Positions 47,901-59,400 of a DNA stretch of 64,000 bases are shown here, piece by piece. The position numbers were made by a program, and so were the translations under genes. Numbering within the stretch: position 1 is the first letter of the stretch; the number at the start of each line of letters is the position of its first letter. The DNA lies in contig NC_088787.1 in NCBI RefSeq assembly GCF_949628265.1, positions 16,606,501 to 16,670,500 of the forward strand, given 5' to 3'. Source of the stretch: Cloeon dipterum (Eukaryota; Arthropoda; Insecta; Ephemeroptera; Baetidae). The notes below the pieces were generated by a model. That model was not told the DNA's origin, searched no databases, and worked only from the letters and a program-made list of their open reading frames with translations.

Positions 47901-50900
47901 AAATTCCCGTTGGAGGAATTATTCGGCACAAAACGCGTCTCTTTCAAGAAAGTTAATCATTACTTGCTTCTAAATTACAGACTGACCAATTAGGATGCGT
48001 TATTTTTTATTTTAATTGCGAGCAATTTCTCTTTATTTGAAAATCAAGACAGTGATGCTTCTCGTAAACAAAACTTGAAGAAGTTAAAGATCGTTAACAA
48101 AGTAATTATAAAGACAATGCAGGGCATCATAAACGTTCTAAATTCCAAGACAGTGAATTCTTTTGATTCAGAATAAATTGTATTTTTTCGATCGAAATGT
48201 GCCCCTATTTCTAATAGATAATTAATTACGCCTTTAGCTGTACACGCTTCAAAAAATCTGTAATTGCTGGCTAAATTCTCTAAATTCGTAGGAACTAATA
48301 ATAATATTCTTGTTGCAATCCCAGACACGACAGGCAATTTGCAGCGAATTTCTCTTCATATTGGCTAAACTGAATCCCATCCACTCTGAATCCACTCTCT
48401 AAATATTTCTCCTTTCTGTTGCACCATTATTTCAAATCGTTTCGCAAAAATCAAGCCGAATGCGTTTTATGCACTAGTTCAGCTCTTTCAGTCAAGTTAC
48501 TGCTTGCTGACTTCTAAGGCTGAGAATAATAATTGCGATTGTGTATGCATGTGTCGTGGTGTTCTTTGCAATTGTGTAGCCTTATAGCCTAACTAAAAAA
48601 AACCTGAGTTACCACTATTTTACTCTATAGTGTTTTGAGCAATATTGTCTATTATTGCGACATAGTTTGAATCATACAGGAAGATTTTGCAGACAGGTTT
48701 ATTCTCTTATTGAGCATTTTGAATAATTGCAGCATCGAATTTGCGTCATTTTGTTGCACAGTGAACACAAACACAAGGGCATAGCATTTTACTTCATAAC
48801 TTGATCGTGAGCATTATGGGATGCTAAAGTGGACATTAATGAGTATAGAATAAAGAGGCAGCGAAAACGGGGATTTCCATATCTGAGAAAACGGAAAACC
48901 CCTCAAACATTGCAAAATGTTATCACAGAGAGTGAATTATCTCGTACCTAAAAGAGCTAAGAGGCAAATTTCATTCTAAAAGATGTGCAAAAAAGCATAA
49001 TCTTATAATTCTAAAAAATATGGTACGGAGCAACATTAATTTTTTATTTGTTTTATCGTTTCTTTTAATAATTGAAGATAGTTTAAGAAAAATTCGATGT
49101 GGTAACTTTCTTAAAAAAAGAGGAAATATTAATGAAGGAGAGATTATCCCATGAAAGTGAAGACTTTGACAACTTTAGTTGTGCTGAAGTGTATCTATAA
49201 AATCTCTCACAGCAAAAATATTCAAAAATATTAAATCATTCTCTGCGTATGATAAAACAGTTAAAATGAATTTTGTCTAGAAAAGTTAATATCTAAAGAA
49301 AAAAGCGTTCAATTAAAATTAAAAAAAAAAATTAATATAAATTACAAAATTTATACACATGACAAAAAGTGTATTAAAAATAACGAGATGTAGAGACTCC
49401 TTAGAAAAGTGAATCTGGACTGGTGGCCCATTCCTTGCAGTTCATTTGATTTTTTGCCTTTTTGCGCTGACAAAAGTCGGCACAGCGGAGCACACTTGCA
49501 GCCATGCAGTTGGCCTTGATTGTTCAAGGCTAATTACCGCCGGCTGCAAGTGCGCGGTAATAGCTGCCGGACGGTTGCTAAATGGATGATGCACTTGCAC
49601 TTTCACGCAGTCAGAGCCCACAACGCACGGCCAATGCCCCTTTCTACGCGTAAAGCACACCTCTCGTGGGTTTCAAAATGACACAATTTCCTCACCATAC
49701 ACTTGAGCACCGTTTGAATAATAACGCGGCGGCCGATTACAATTGACCTGCAATAATTAACGACACAACGGCCTGTTTGCTCAATTTTGCTCTCCGCGCC
49801 ACACACACACGCACGCTCACAATTTTTCCCAGCTGTGCTGGAATTCCATCTACTTAATATACTATAATGTTAGTGTTTCCAGATAAAATGTAATTTATAT
49901 GCTGGAAAGATAATACAAGCATCTCTGCTCAAATCGGGTTTTCAACAAAACATAAGTTTTATATGTTGCATGACCTAGACAGCCTCATGTTGTTTAAAAA
50001 CAAATTATTAGCTGATTTAGACATGCTTAAAAATGTTCCTCTTTGCGTCAATTCATATATACATACATATTGATTGTTTCGTAATTTTCACTATCGGCAT
50101 TATTTGTTAAACAAATCAAATTAATTCCGATTTTTTTTATTTAATTGTAGAGGGATATTAAGCTTCGTACCAGCCGCATTACAGATGATGAAAATCTTTC
50201 CGGTTCAAAATCAATTCCTCCAATCGTCCGAAGTAAGGTCCATATTTTAACTACTGGAAATGGAAACATTGAAATCGTACTTAAACGCACCCCATATGTC
50301 ACATCATAATTTAGCTTTAATTTTCTAGTTTTGTGTTTTAATCGAGCACGCGTGGAGATCGCTATAAGGAAAAAAACGAGACAGAAAGACAATTAACGTG
50401 CACACATCAACTCGTAGAGTACGCAGGGGTAATAGTGATAAGATTAACTTATGTGTCTGTGGTCAGCAGATAATCATATTAGTCTCACGTACACCCATGA
50501 AACTAGACGCCTGGCCGTTTCCAGTTAGGTCGTTTACGGATTCTATGGAGTACTATCCACAGACAACGACACAACACACGCATCCAATGTTCCTTTATTC
50601 TGCCAGTTGGGCCTTGCGAGATGAACTTCATTATTTTATCACTCAGCAAATTTGCTCCGACCTTCTTAAGAGACAGCAATGTCATTTTTTCTTCCAGATT
50701 GGGAATTGTTAAACTAATGACCTTCAAAATAGTTTGGGGGCCATGATATTAATTAAAATGATTAAATATAGTGGTTTGGAAATTAATAAAATAATATGAG
50801 TTGGCATGCGTTGATTTTTGCTTCACTCCAATTGAGACGCTTGCCTCACTTTACACAAGGATTGTGCGGTCAGTGCTCATAATGTTTTGAAATCTGCGGA

Positions 50901-51418
50901 TGAGTTTTTAGGAAAAACGCCCTTGGGATTGTGGAGCCGCGTATAAACGAGTCTCGCGTGAGAATGCCGAATAATGAAAGTAAATCTTTCGTTATTTTTG
51001 TCGCCTGCGTTAAGTTGTTTAGCAAGGACACAATCTGTGCCAGAATTTCTAACAGAAGTCCCTCTAGTTAATGTTCTGCTGTAGGCTATACCGTGGTTAT
51101 TTTATTTATAAATACTTATATTTATAGTTTCATAATAACTTCAAAGCAGAGTCAACACTGCTGGTACACGCGCCAAAATTATTATATAAATTTATATGCT
51201 CAAAACTGGATGCAATCTATATTCATCTAAAATTTGAATAATTTTAGTGCAAACTAGCCAAATTTTTAAATTAAAAGCGTCTGCGCATTTTTAATTTAAA
51301 CGTTTGACACCAATTAACGCTCTTAGGTTGATATTTAGATGAGATAATATGGGTGTATTTTTAATCCAAAATACAGTACCTTCATGAGTGCGAATCGTTG
51401 GTCATCAGCGAGATCCAT
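41982..51418 (-). CDS. SEC14L2: SEC14-like lipid-binding protein (CRAL-TRIO plus GOLD)
   Basis: Ten exons (51418-51380, 45808-45739, 45492-45449, 45384-45264, 45189-44974, 44924-44844, 44788-44589, 44534-44383, 42328-42168, 42112-41982) give 404 residues (human SEC14L2 403). The CRAL-TRIO-N helix (DPYLLRWLKARNFD, AAEKMLRESLQWR) is followed by the lipid pocket (PSGICGTDKDGVP, PFSGLDIWGLLHSVSKTDFIRM, IHMYEANYPEILKACYIINAPSIFSVAF) and a C-terminal GOLD domain (WEFRTEQHDIQFAVYR). Family members bind and transfer hydrophobic ligands such as tocopherol or squalene. The intron after CGAGAG (45448-45385) uses a GC donor. Intron 1 is 5.6 kb and intron 9 contains a lipocalin gene on the other strand. 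Exact paralogue (SEC14L1-6) is not resolved. Confidence 0.92.
43339..43345 (+). promoter_or_regulatory. TATA box of the nested lipocalin gene
   Basis: TATATAA lies about 30 bp before a plausible start (near 43370), with the first donor at 43405. It supports a separate promoter inside the host intron. Confidence 0.6.
43404..44295 (+). CDS. Secreted lipocalin (apolipoprotein D / bilin-binding type)
   Basis: Six exons: a leader exon ending at 43404 with the A of the start codon, then 43465-43592, 43650-43780, 43839-43933, 44004-44093 and 44153-44295, for 195 residues. The ATG is split by the first intron (A|TG). A signal peptide (MISSKITFLTVVAACYIATC) leads. The lipocalin GxW motif is YAGKWYE, followed by GGKCVTAYY. 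The second conserved region is DYWVLGTDYNSFSVVWSCS, and the third carries the Arg of LLTRDRVPS. Four Cys of the mature chain fit two disulfides. The family carries small hydrophobic ligands such as biliverdin or lipids. An N-glycosylation-type NGT is present. The gene lies wholly in a SEC14-like intron on the opposite strand. Confidence 0.92.
44340..44345 (+). terminator. Polyadenylation signal of the lipocalin gene
   Basis: AATAAA 45 bp after the lipocalin stop. The edge of a SEC14-like exon on the other strand is 38 bp further, so the transcripts could overlap antisense. Confidence 0.65.
47319..47335. repeat. CA microsatellite
   Basis: Eight perfect CA units plus a C. Confidence 0.85.
49490..49555. 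ncRNA. Pre-miRNA-like hairpin in a SEC14-like intron
   Basis: A 66-nt foldback. The outer stem pairs 49490-49503 (GCACACTTGCAGCC) with 49542-49555 (GGCTGCAAGTGCGC), 13 of 14 bases. The inner stem pairs GCCTTGA (49513-49519) with TCAAGGC (49524-49530) around a 4-nt loop. A middle part has several A-U and G-U pairs and one internal loop. Size and shape suit a microRNA precursor, but I do not recognise either arm. Strand is undecided because both strands fold. Confidence 0.35.
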
Positions 51419-53381
51419 GATTGCGTTGGACCGATTGGACACTGGTGGCATACTGCTGCTTTTCGAGGATCAGACACGGGAGGAGATGAGATAAGACGTA
51501 CCGTGCTTTATCGAGGAAGAATAATCTCGAGAGAGTGTTAAAACGGTGCGCAGTATTTGCTATGCGAAAACAGAGCTGCGTGTTGTGAGCTTTCGTCTGA
51601 CAGACCACGGCCACACTGTTTATTTGGTTTGTGTTTCCTTTCGTGGGGCTTTGGGTGAACCTCTCTACCTTCGACATGCCTCGCAGACCAGCAACGTAGG
51701 AAGGGATCCCTACTCCTTACAATGAGGAAAACCGTCTCGCCTCAATCCCCCTCTTTTCGAATTATTTTCGAGTTTGTTTAACACAATCAAGAGTACGTTT
51801 GATTTTTTAATCTTAAACCATCTCAACCATTTATGTTATCTCATAAATGTTTCTATTATATTGTTCTCTAAATCCTACCATTAAATTCTAAAAACTGCAA
51901 TTATTTATTTCCCTCTAATCTTCATAATTTTTAATTTCGATCGTTTATTCTCATTAGATTAGAGATAATATTTACAGATAGTGGTTCCTAGTGTACTTTT
52001 TCAAATATTAAAGCTTATGTTTGTGTTTCCTTAGTTCAGCAGTTGGTTTATCCCCAGAGGCAAAAAATGATTTACACGCATCTCGTGACAGTAAACTTAA
52101 ACGCGAAAGTAAAACACATTTTTCGGTATTTTTAAACATTCTCCATGAAATTGACAAGTACTTTTTATCCTTCATAAATTATTGCTTAAAATATTTTAAA
52201 AAACCGAGGGTGAAGTCCGTTAAAATTCCATTGAAAAATTAACTTCAAAGATAAACATTTTAACTGCGTTAAAAAATTAAAGCCAATTATATATTTTAAA
52301 ACGAAAAATTAATGAAACATATATTTTTTAAATAAATCTTAAATCTTTGATCTTTTTCTCACACAAATAAATAAACTATACAATTTCATCACCTTTGCAG
52401 TTTTGGGAGTAAAAAAGGTTTCATTTTAATATTTCAAATTCAAATTAAAGAGGCGATATGAAAATTGAAAGGCAAAGTAGTACTAGAATTGATTAGACTG
52501 TACAATAATTGTTAAATGGACATTTAAATGCACCCAGTGTTTTTTATAGGAAAATAGAATCCTCGAAAATAATATATTTTTCATCTTTATCCTGCTATAG
52601 TAGAATTTTAAAATTACTATAGCTGCTGCAACTTATAGCTTCTGAAATTTTTAAAAATTCATATTTACGAAAATTTGATTAATATTACAAAACAGAACCT
52701 TAGAAATTTTTTCAATCATTGATAGAATAGTGCACCAGGTCCATAATGATAAAATTTAAAAAAAAACATTATTTCTATATAAAAGCTTTGAATGGTGTGT
52801 GATAATAGTTAGATCGTAGCGATAAAATTTAGATATTTAAATTTGAACAGCCTCTGTCCTCAATGCCAACTATCGTCAGTTAGTATGAGCATGTAAAATA
52901 ATTAAAAGATTTTAGAATCTCTGAGTGAGTGAGATCACCGTCACTTTTTCAAGAAGTGTTAGGCACAGTGAGTAAGAGCAAGACGGAACTCGCGGTTAAA
53001 ACTGAGAAAACTCTTAAGATGGCAGCATTGCTCCGTATGACGTGTCATGTTCGCCAACATAAAACGCAAAAAAACCTACACAATACAGTACACACAAACA
53101 ACAGCAGAACGAAAACGTAAAAAGGAAAAAGGAAACGGAATCAAGAATCAAGACACCCAGAAAACTGAAGGTAGTGAGCGGAATCCAAATAAGACAACCT
53201 ATGACAACGTAACGTCGACAAACGAAGAGGACGAGTAATATATTGATGACCTTATTACAAGAGCATCAACAATCATAGAACCAACGAGAAGAGTGGAAAA
53301 GAGTACACAAACGCAAACAGGCCCAGCTGACCGACTCGGTCATAGATACAATCGAAGCAACGTTTTGAAACACAATACATA
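51419..53381. other. Divergent spacer between the SEC14-like gene and the mTERF gene
   Basis: The SEC14-like promoter should lie at about 51420-51750, which is GC-richer. The section 51800-52900 is strongly AT-rich with nothing recognised. The 52950-53380 part is purine-rich (AAAACG, GAACGAAA and similar) and open for short distances, but no gene family was recognised. It is treated as the mTERF 5' flank or leader. Confidence 0.4.
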
Positions 53382-54905
53382 ATGTCGCTGTTTAAGCTGG
53401 GTCAGGCTTTCCTAAGACATCGAGCCCATTCGACTCCAAACCTCTTAAAATCTGCCATCCAACCCCTTCGGTGCGTGTACATGAGCAACAATTTGGAGGT
53501 TCCGGCGCACTACGAAACTGCCTCAGAGCGCTTGTCATCCGTGTTGGGATGTTCTAAACAGGATAGTTGTGCCATCCTTATGGAGTACCCTGAGATCAAG
53601 AAGTGCGCCGGTCAACGTCTGCATACCACTTGCAACTACTTGACCAAGAACTTGGGTGTCGATAAGCAACTGATCATGTCCTTCCCTTGGCTGCTTCAAT
53701 TTAGCAAAAGTGGGTATCATTTTGTTGCACAATTTATTGTCTTTGACCCACTTGCACTAAACATATTTTTGGCAAGCATTATGTATTATTTAATAAATAA
53801 GTTTTTACGCTGTGTGATTTTTTCTGAGGTTAAATTTGATCTTAGCACCATCAATTTAACTCTTAATGTCTGTTTAATTATTTGCAGAAATTTTGGAGGA
53901 GAAAGTAAAATTACTTTCTTGCTTGACCAAGTGTGCGATAAGTTCGACCGTTCCATTGCTTCAATTTGATACTGAACAATTGTGGAAACTATTTTCCAAC
54001 AAACTGGAAGACGATCAAGCATATTTGCTTAAGAAAAATTGCCAAGACACACAAGACAGAATAACCTTTCTGGCCAACAACCTGCAGGTAATGAAGATTT
54101 CAATCCCCGTAATAGTTTTCAAACTAAAAGCATTCATGTTTAGTGCTCAGAATTAGAAGTGTGCAACCTGATTTCAAAATACAACTTCCTGATGGCAGTT
54201 CCAATTCAACGGCTGGATGCAGTTTTTGAATTATTCCGAGGTAAAGCCAACGTTTGGCAAATGTATGTGTTAGCAATATTGAATTTGTTTCCAGAATCCA
54301 AAATTAGCTCAGCCGACTTGATGAGAGACGCTTGGATACTTCGTTACAATCCAGAACAAATCAAGGCCAGACTTGAAATAATCCAGGCAGTGGGAATGGA
54401 TAATGCAAAGCCTTGGCACACTAGGTCGCTGGAAAAATCTTTCCAGAGGTACGATGATTTACTGTAAAAATAGTAAGAAATAATTGATCACAATATTCAT
54501 TTTAGGAGCCTGGAGGTACATATAAAAACTGAAGAGCTACTAGAAAAGTCAAAGACAAAACTTGAATACATCAAGAATTTATTGAAACTGGACTCGATCG
54601 AAGGTTCTGTTGATTTTGCTCGTAAGAATCTTTTCTTGATTCGGGCCGGTTCTGAAAGGTTAAAAAATGCATTTGATACTTTGCTGAGCCTTGGATACAC
54701 TATAGATGATATTAAAGCAGTGCCAAGGATGCTGGTTTGCAATTGTGGAACGATCACTTACCGATTTGAGCTGTTGAAGGAGATGCTAGGTGTTGACAAA
54801 CCTAGCTTGAATCTGATTGTCTTGAGTAATGACAAATTTAACAGTTTCGTTAGAAAACTTGAGATGCAAAAGTTGACAGAGGCTGCATTACGACTGCCAT
54901 GTTAG
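53382..54905 (+). CDS. Mitochondrial mTERF-family protein
   Basis: Four exons (53382-53709, 53888-54087, 54144-54448, 54506-54905) give 410 residues. The N-terminus (MSLFKLGQAFLRHRAHSTPN) is basic and amphipathic, as in mitochondrial targeting peptides. Repeats of about 30 residues with a conserved Leu/Pro pattern, such as LGVDKQLIMSFPWLLQFSK and LGYTIDDIKAVPRMLV, are the mTERF motif: paired helices that stack into a nucleic-acid-binding superhelix. The C-terminal LFLIRAGSERLKNAFDTLL and RFELLKEMLGV also fit. Members act in mitochondrial transcription, termination or ribosome assembly. Resemblance seems closest to insect mTTF or mTerf5, but the subgroup is uncertain. AATAAA follows at 55118-55123. 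Confidence 0.82.
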
Positions 54906-56443
54906 CATGTATTTGATTAAAAGTTTAAGGTTAACTTTATTATTTTGCTTGTTATTTTCAAAAATCCATTATAGGACATTAATTGCTTCTAGCTCAAATA
55001 AGTATTATGTCTCAAATTTAAGTTTTTGGACTAGTTTCACATATCATTAATTAATATTTCCAAAATTGACTTCTGTTAATTATGTCACCATCTTGTTCAC
55101 CAGAACGTCGACAAGACAATAAATAGACATTTATTGTATTTTTATTTGGGTGAAAAATACATTATCGCATTAAGCATAATTCATCATTTTAGCAATTCAC
55201 TCCTTATTGCAGGATGTAAGAAAGGTTGATATTAGCAGTGCGTGTACCTTTTGAAAGAACTTAATTTAAGCAATGCTTCTAGGAAAAACCTACCAAAGGT
55301 TTGTAACTTGACAACTAAAATGACAGATCAAGCGTTACTTGTACCCAATTAGTTGATATTAACTCAGAATTAGTACCACTAACCCTAATAAAACCATAAA
55401 TACTTCCCCACTTTTTGGGTCAAGACTTAGTCCATATATTCAGCAATACAATAGGAAGATAATCCCTTTTTCTGGGTTGCATGTGCTTAACATCAAGGAC
55501 AGCAATTTAAAAAAAAAAACAATCTCAACATCTGTTATACTTTTTTATTAATAGTGGCAACAGATAACTTGTTGTAATGGCAATAACTCACTTTTTCAGG
55601 GTCCACTAGGTTCCAAAATAACAGCATGGTACAATGATGACAAAGTTTTAAACGATTTGAATGTATAGGTGGCGTAGGTGTTCTTCAGATTTTGACTAAG
55701 TAACTTTATGGTACAGTAGAAAGGCGGCGCTTTTCAAAGTCTTCCTTTGTAATACTTGGTTTACATTTTCTCACTTTTGTTAATGGGACTGCGCGTAATT
55801 ATCTTATATAGGTGTTGCGGTCTCTAACTGAGAGTTGAATGCAAATCTAAAGCGGCAATTGTTTGTACAGATTGAAAGCATAGTAAGTACAGTTGATATT
55901 CAAGTGGGGTCAAGCTTGCATTTGCCTTACACAATATATATTTATACGCATTTTATGTCATGATCTCAAATTTATCACACTGGAAGTAACTCATCATTTT
56001 CTGTCAAGACGCAACTGCACTGTTCTCTTATTTACATATTATCCCACTAATAGAAAGAGCAACAATTAAAATGTGAAACTACATAACAACGGACCATAAA
56101 CTTTGAAAAATAATTATGATAGAACCAATAGTCAATATTCAAGTTCTAGTTAGTAAGTATTGCACAACTTTTTCCTCTCTACTCGAGAGCGCGATGCATC
56201 TACTTTAAAGTTGTTGCGGGTTATTATTTGACAGTTGAAGGGTATAGGTTACTCACAATGCTTGTTCTTGATGGCAGGAAAAGCCCAATGAATTTTTTAG
56301 GTAAAAAATAAGTTACTGCCAAATCGATTCAAGACGTTGGTTAACACGCATTCTAAAAAAGTGTTCAAGACAAAAATAGACACGTTATCCTCTATCGTAA
56401 ACATAAAAAGCTGGCTTTGATCTTGATGATGGCTTCTGCTGGT
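54906..56443. other. Convergent 3' region of the mTERF gene and OSBP
   Basis: The mTERF poly(A) signal is at 55118-55123. A minus-strand AATAAA (plus TTTATT) lies at 55130-55135, so both genes may end within the same 20 bp. If so, the OSBP 3' UTR is about 1.3 kb. No coding sequence was recognised between. Confidence 0.5.
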
Positions 56444-59400
56444 TCAGTAAATATTTGGGCACATTGACCAGTCTTGCTTTTCCTTGCTTTCCCAGTAATT
56501 GCCTTGGTACATGTACCCAACTACTCCTGTTGATTTCTCTGTTTCTTGTTTGAACCAAACAGGTTCGTAACCAGGGTAAGGCCGACCTGAAACCAAAATT
56601 AAACGTTAACGCACTGTAAGGCTGATTAATCTATTAAAAAGCAGTGGCTCTTACTTGGACTTTCAGTATCTTTGCAAAGAAGAGAATAAGCACATTAATG
56701 ACACGATTTAAAAGAAAATGAAATGCGAAACACTAACCATCAGCTGCAGCTTTTTCCTGTTCTGCCTCCCGCTGCCTTCGAACGGTCCGCTGTTTTTCCT
56801 CCAGCCGCAGCTTCACGGAATTGGCCTCATCCCATTGACCATCTTCCATCATGCGTTGATCAGGTCTCAGACGACTGTCTGTTGGGGCCACCCCTTCTTC
56901 AGGTTCATTCAACTGACAGGCAAGTTCAGTGAAATTGTAATATTTCTCAGCATCAGACCTGCAATTAAAGTGTGGCGGTGATTTAACTTCAAACAATAAC
57001 AAGCACGGTTTTCTTACGCCAGAGCTCTTCGTTTCCAAGCGACCTTATAAGGACCTGTCTTGAAAACTGGATTTTCTGAATTTCCTTGAGAACTTATAAC
57101 CTCTGCTATTTCAATTTTGTTGTCCCAGGTACCTTGCACGACCCATTTGACACTGCCATTTTTGTCCATAACACAGCCTTTCACCTGTTGGGAGTTCACA
57201 AATCAGATTAATTATCATTTTTACGCATTTAAATGCAGCTTGGCTTACCTTTCGCTGAACGTCTCTAGTAAAGTAACTATAAGGAATATACTTGAGATGA
57301 CATTTGTCGCCAGTCTTGTGGTTCACAATGTCCATGTCGCCATGCTGGTCCACCCACAGTTTGCCAACTATGATGTTGTGAACAGTTGTTGTTACTTTTC
57401 TCCATGTGTAATGATTGCCTGTTTGGAAAGAAAGTTTCAGAAGTGATAAGTAACAATGGAATTGATCAGATTGAACATTGGCCAATAATTCACATTTACA
57501 AAACTGATACTTCGGCTTGGCTCAATGCATTTACTCAAATTACTTTATCGTTTCTAGGAACAAGTCAAAAATGGAGCAGCCACACTCATGCAAGATAAGG
57601 GATGGATTATGGTGATAAGAGCCCTCTTTGGTTGTTGCAATTCAATGAAGCTAATCAAAGTTCAATTAATCCAACTGGTCTTTGCATTTACCTTTAGCCA
57701 AACATCACAAAAAAATTGGCATTGTTATAAATTAATTACAATACAAGAGACGCGAAATTAACTAAGAAAATGACACGGCGACTGCATGCCAGATAAACAT
57801 ATGGTGTCAAAAAATTCATGTGGTAGCTATGAAAACATTTTAAGAGGTTAGTAGCTTGGTCCGAGGTTTGGAATGAAGCCTAGCTAAGCAATATTACAAA
57901 GGCTTGAGGGGGCACACATGTATTCACACAGAGCTACAAGGGAACCCTTAAAAGCTTGGCGCGAAGCATGCTTGCATTACTATTACTAAACACACCTGAA
58001 TTGAGGAACTCAAGGTGAGCTGTGCCCAGTGGCACGACCTGCAGGTATTTGCCACGAAATTTTGAGGCCATGGTGAACTCTTGCCAGCAACGCCAACCAA
58101 AGCCTTCGCAGTACTGGGCCACCATGGGTGGATGGTGAGACACTTGCTCAGCGATAGAGCGCCATCCAAGATCAGCCATTCTGTCACACTCGTAGGTCTC
58201 CCCGAGCAGAGGGTTGAAAGGCTTTCCCGTGCGGCAACTTGTGGTGGCATAGCTGGACACTGTGAACGCAGCAACCATGGCCAGCTGCTCGCAAGAGTCT
58301 GTGCACTTGGCCGCCTTGTGCAGAATGTCGGCATATTCGTAGTCCTCGGCAAGTCGCTGCAGCATTGACAAAGGTTCCGAAAAATTCACCTGAAAGACAT
58401 TGAGCATTTTTTTTAATGCATATTATTTAACCAAGCATTGATCAATTTTAAAATGCAACACAAAAGGATACTCACAGGCATTGGGATTTTGGTGAGCTCT
58501 TTCCCGATGCAATTTTTCATGATGCTCCACAAGTTCAGTGGGTAATTGGGTTTTTCAGGCACTCTGGTACGGCGTATTCTCTTTGGCGTTTGGCTACCCA
58601 TTTTCTGGACCAGAGAGGTCGGTGTGCTTGGCGCGCTGTCTGGCACTTCCTCAGAGCCTTTGAGACCACTTTGACTCTGACCACCGCTAGATGACTAGAA
58701 AAAAATCGAAGAGGTAATATTAAAAACAACCTCTAATCAGACGCGTATGTTTATCAAGAAACAGTTAACTTATTGATTTATGCACCAAGGAAATTTTTGA
58801 AATGAGATGTGCTTGCATGCAGTGCTGGAATGAAAATCAGCTGACATGTCGTCATTTGAGTCCAAAGTGAAAGAAAACAACTCTAGAGAAATTAATGCAC
58901 AGCTGTTGAGTGGCAGCGCAAGAAGACAAAACACACAGTGACACTTGCGAGTGAATTGAGTAAATTGAAAGTGAGAAATATTTTAAATTTCCCAAGAACA
59001 ACGGGTGCGACAGACAACTTATCTTTTCAGAATGCAGCTGTATTTTACCAATAAATCCTGATAAGATAAATTAAGCCAAAAACCAGCTAACAAACGAAAA
59101 AACACGAAAACTTGATGGTAAAACAAGGGCGAGTTGCTACCGTGTTATTTTTTTTTTTTTCAAAAAAATATGAGGAAAAGGCTTGACACGTGCTGACGTG
59201 CGGAAAAAATTGAACTCACCGAAGTGTTCGTCTTATCACTAGTAATGACACACACGGTCGTTTCCCCGGCCTCGTCTACCTCGGAGCTCGATCCAGAGCC
59301 TTCGTCGTGATTGTCCCCACTGATTCCGTGGCCCTCCGAGTTCTGCACAAAAAACACAATATTCCTCACAGCTTTTTGTTTTAGTAATTCTGACTGTCAT

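Larger units (their letters stand above)
45809..51379 (-). other. Long first intron of the SEC14-like gene
   Basis: 5.6 kb with no credible exon on either strand. It includes a GC-richer segment at about 46650-46960 with repeated TCAGT (an arthropod initiator-like motif on the plus strand) that could be an alternative promoter. It also holds a CA microsatellite at 47319-47335 and the hairpin at 49490-49555. The rest is AT-rich. Confidence 0.4.

Noticed and set aside
49442-49806. Overlapping minus-strand frames of 67-72 codons
   Set aside because: They coincide with the hairpin and GC-rich sequence. The foldback explains the structure better than coding.
52929-53238. Two overlapping 63-codon plus-strand frames rich in Lys, Thr and Asn
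   Set aside because: Composition follows the A-rich DNA and no family or splice pattern supports them.
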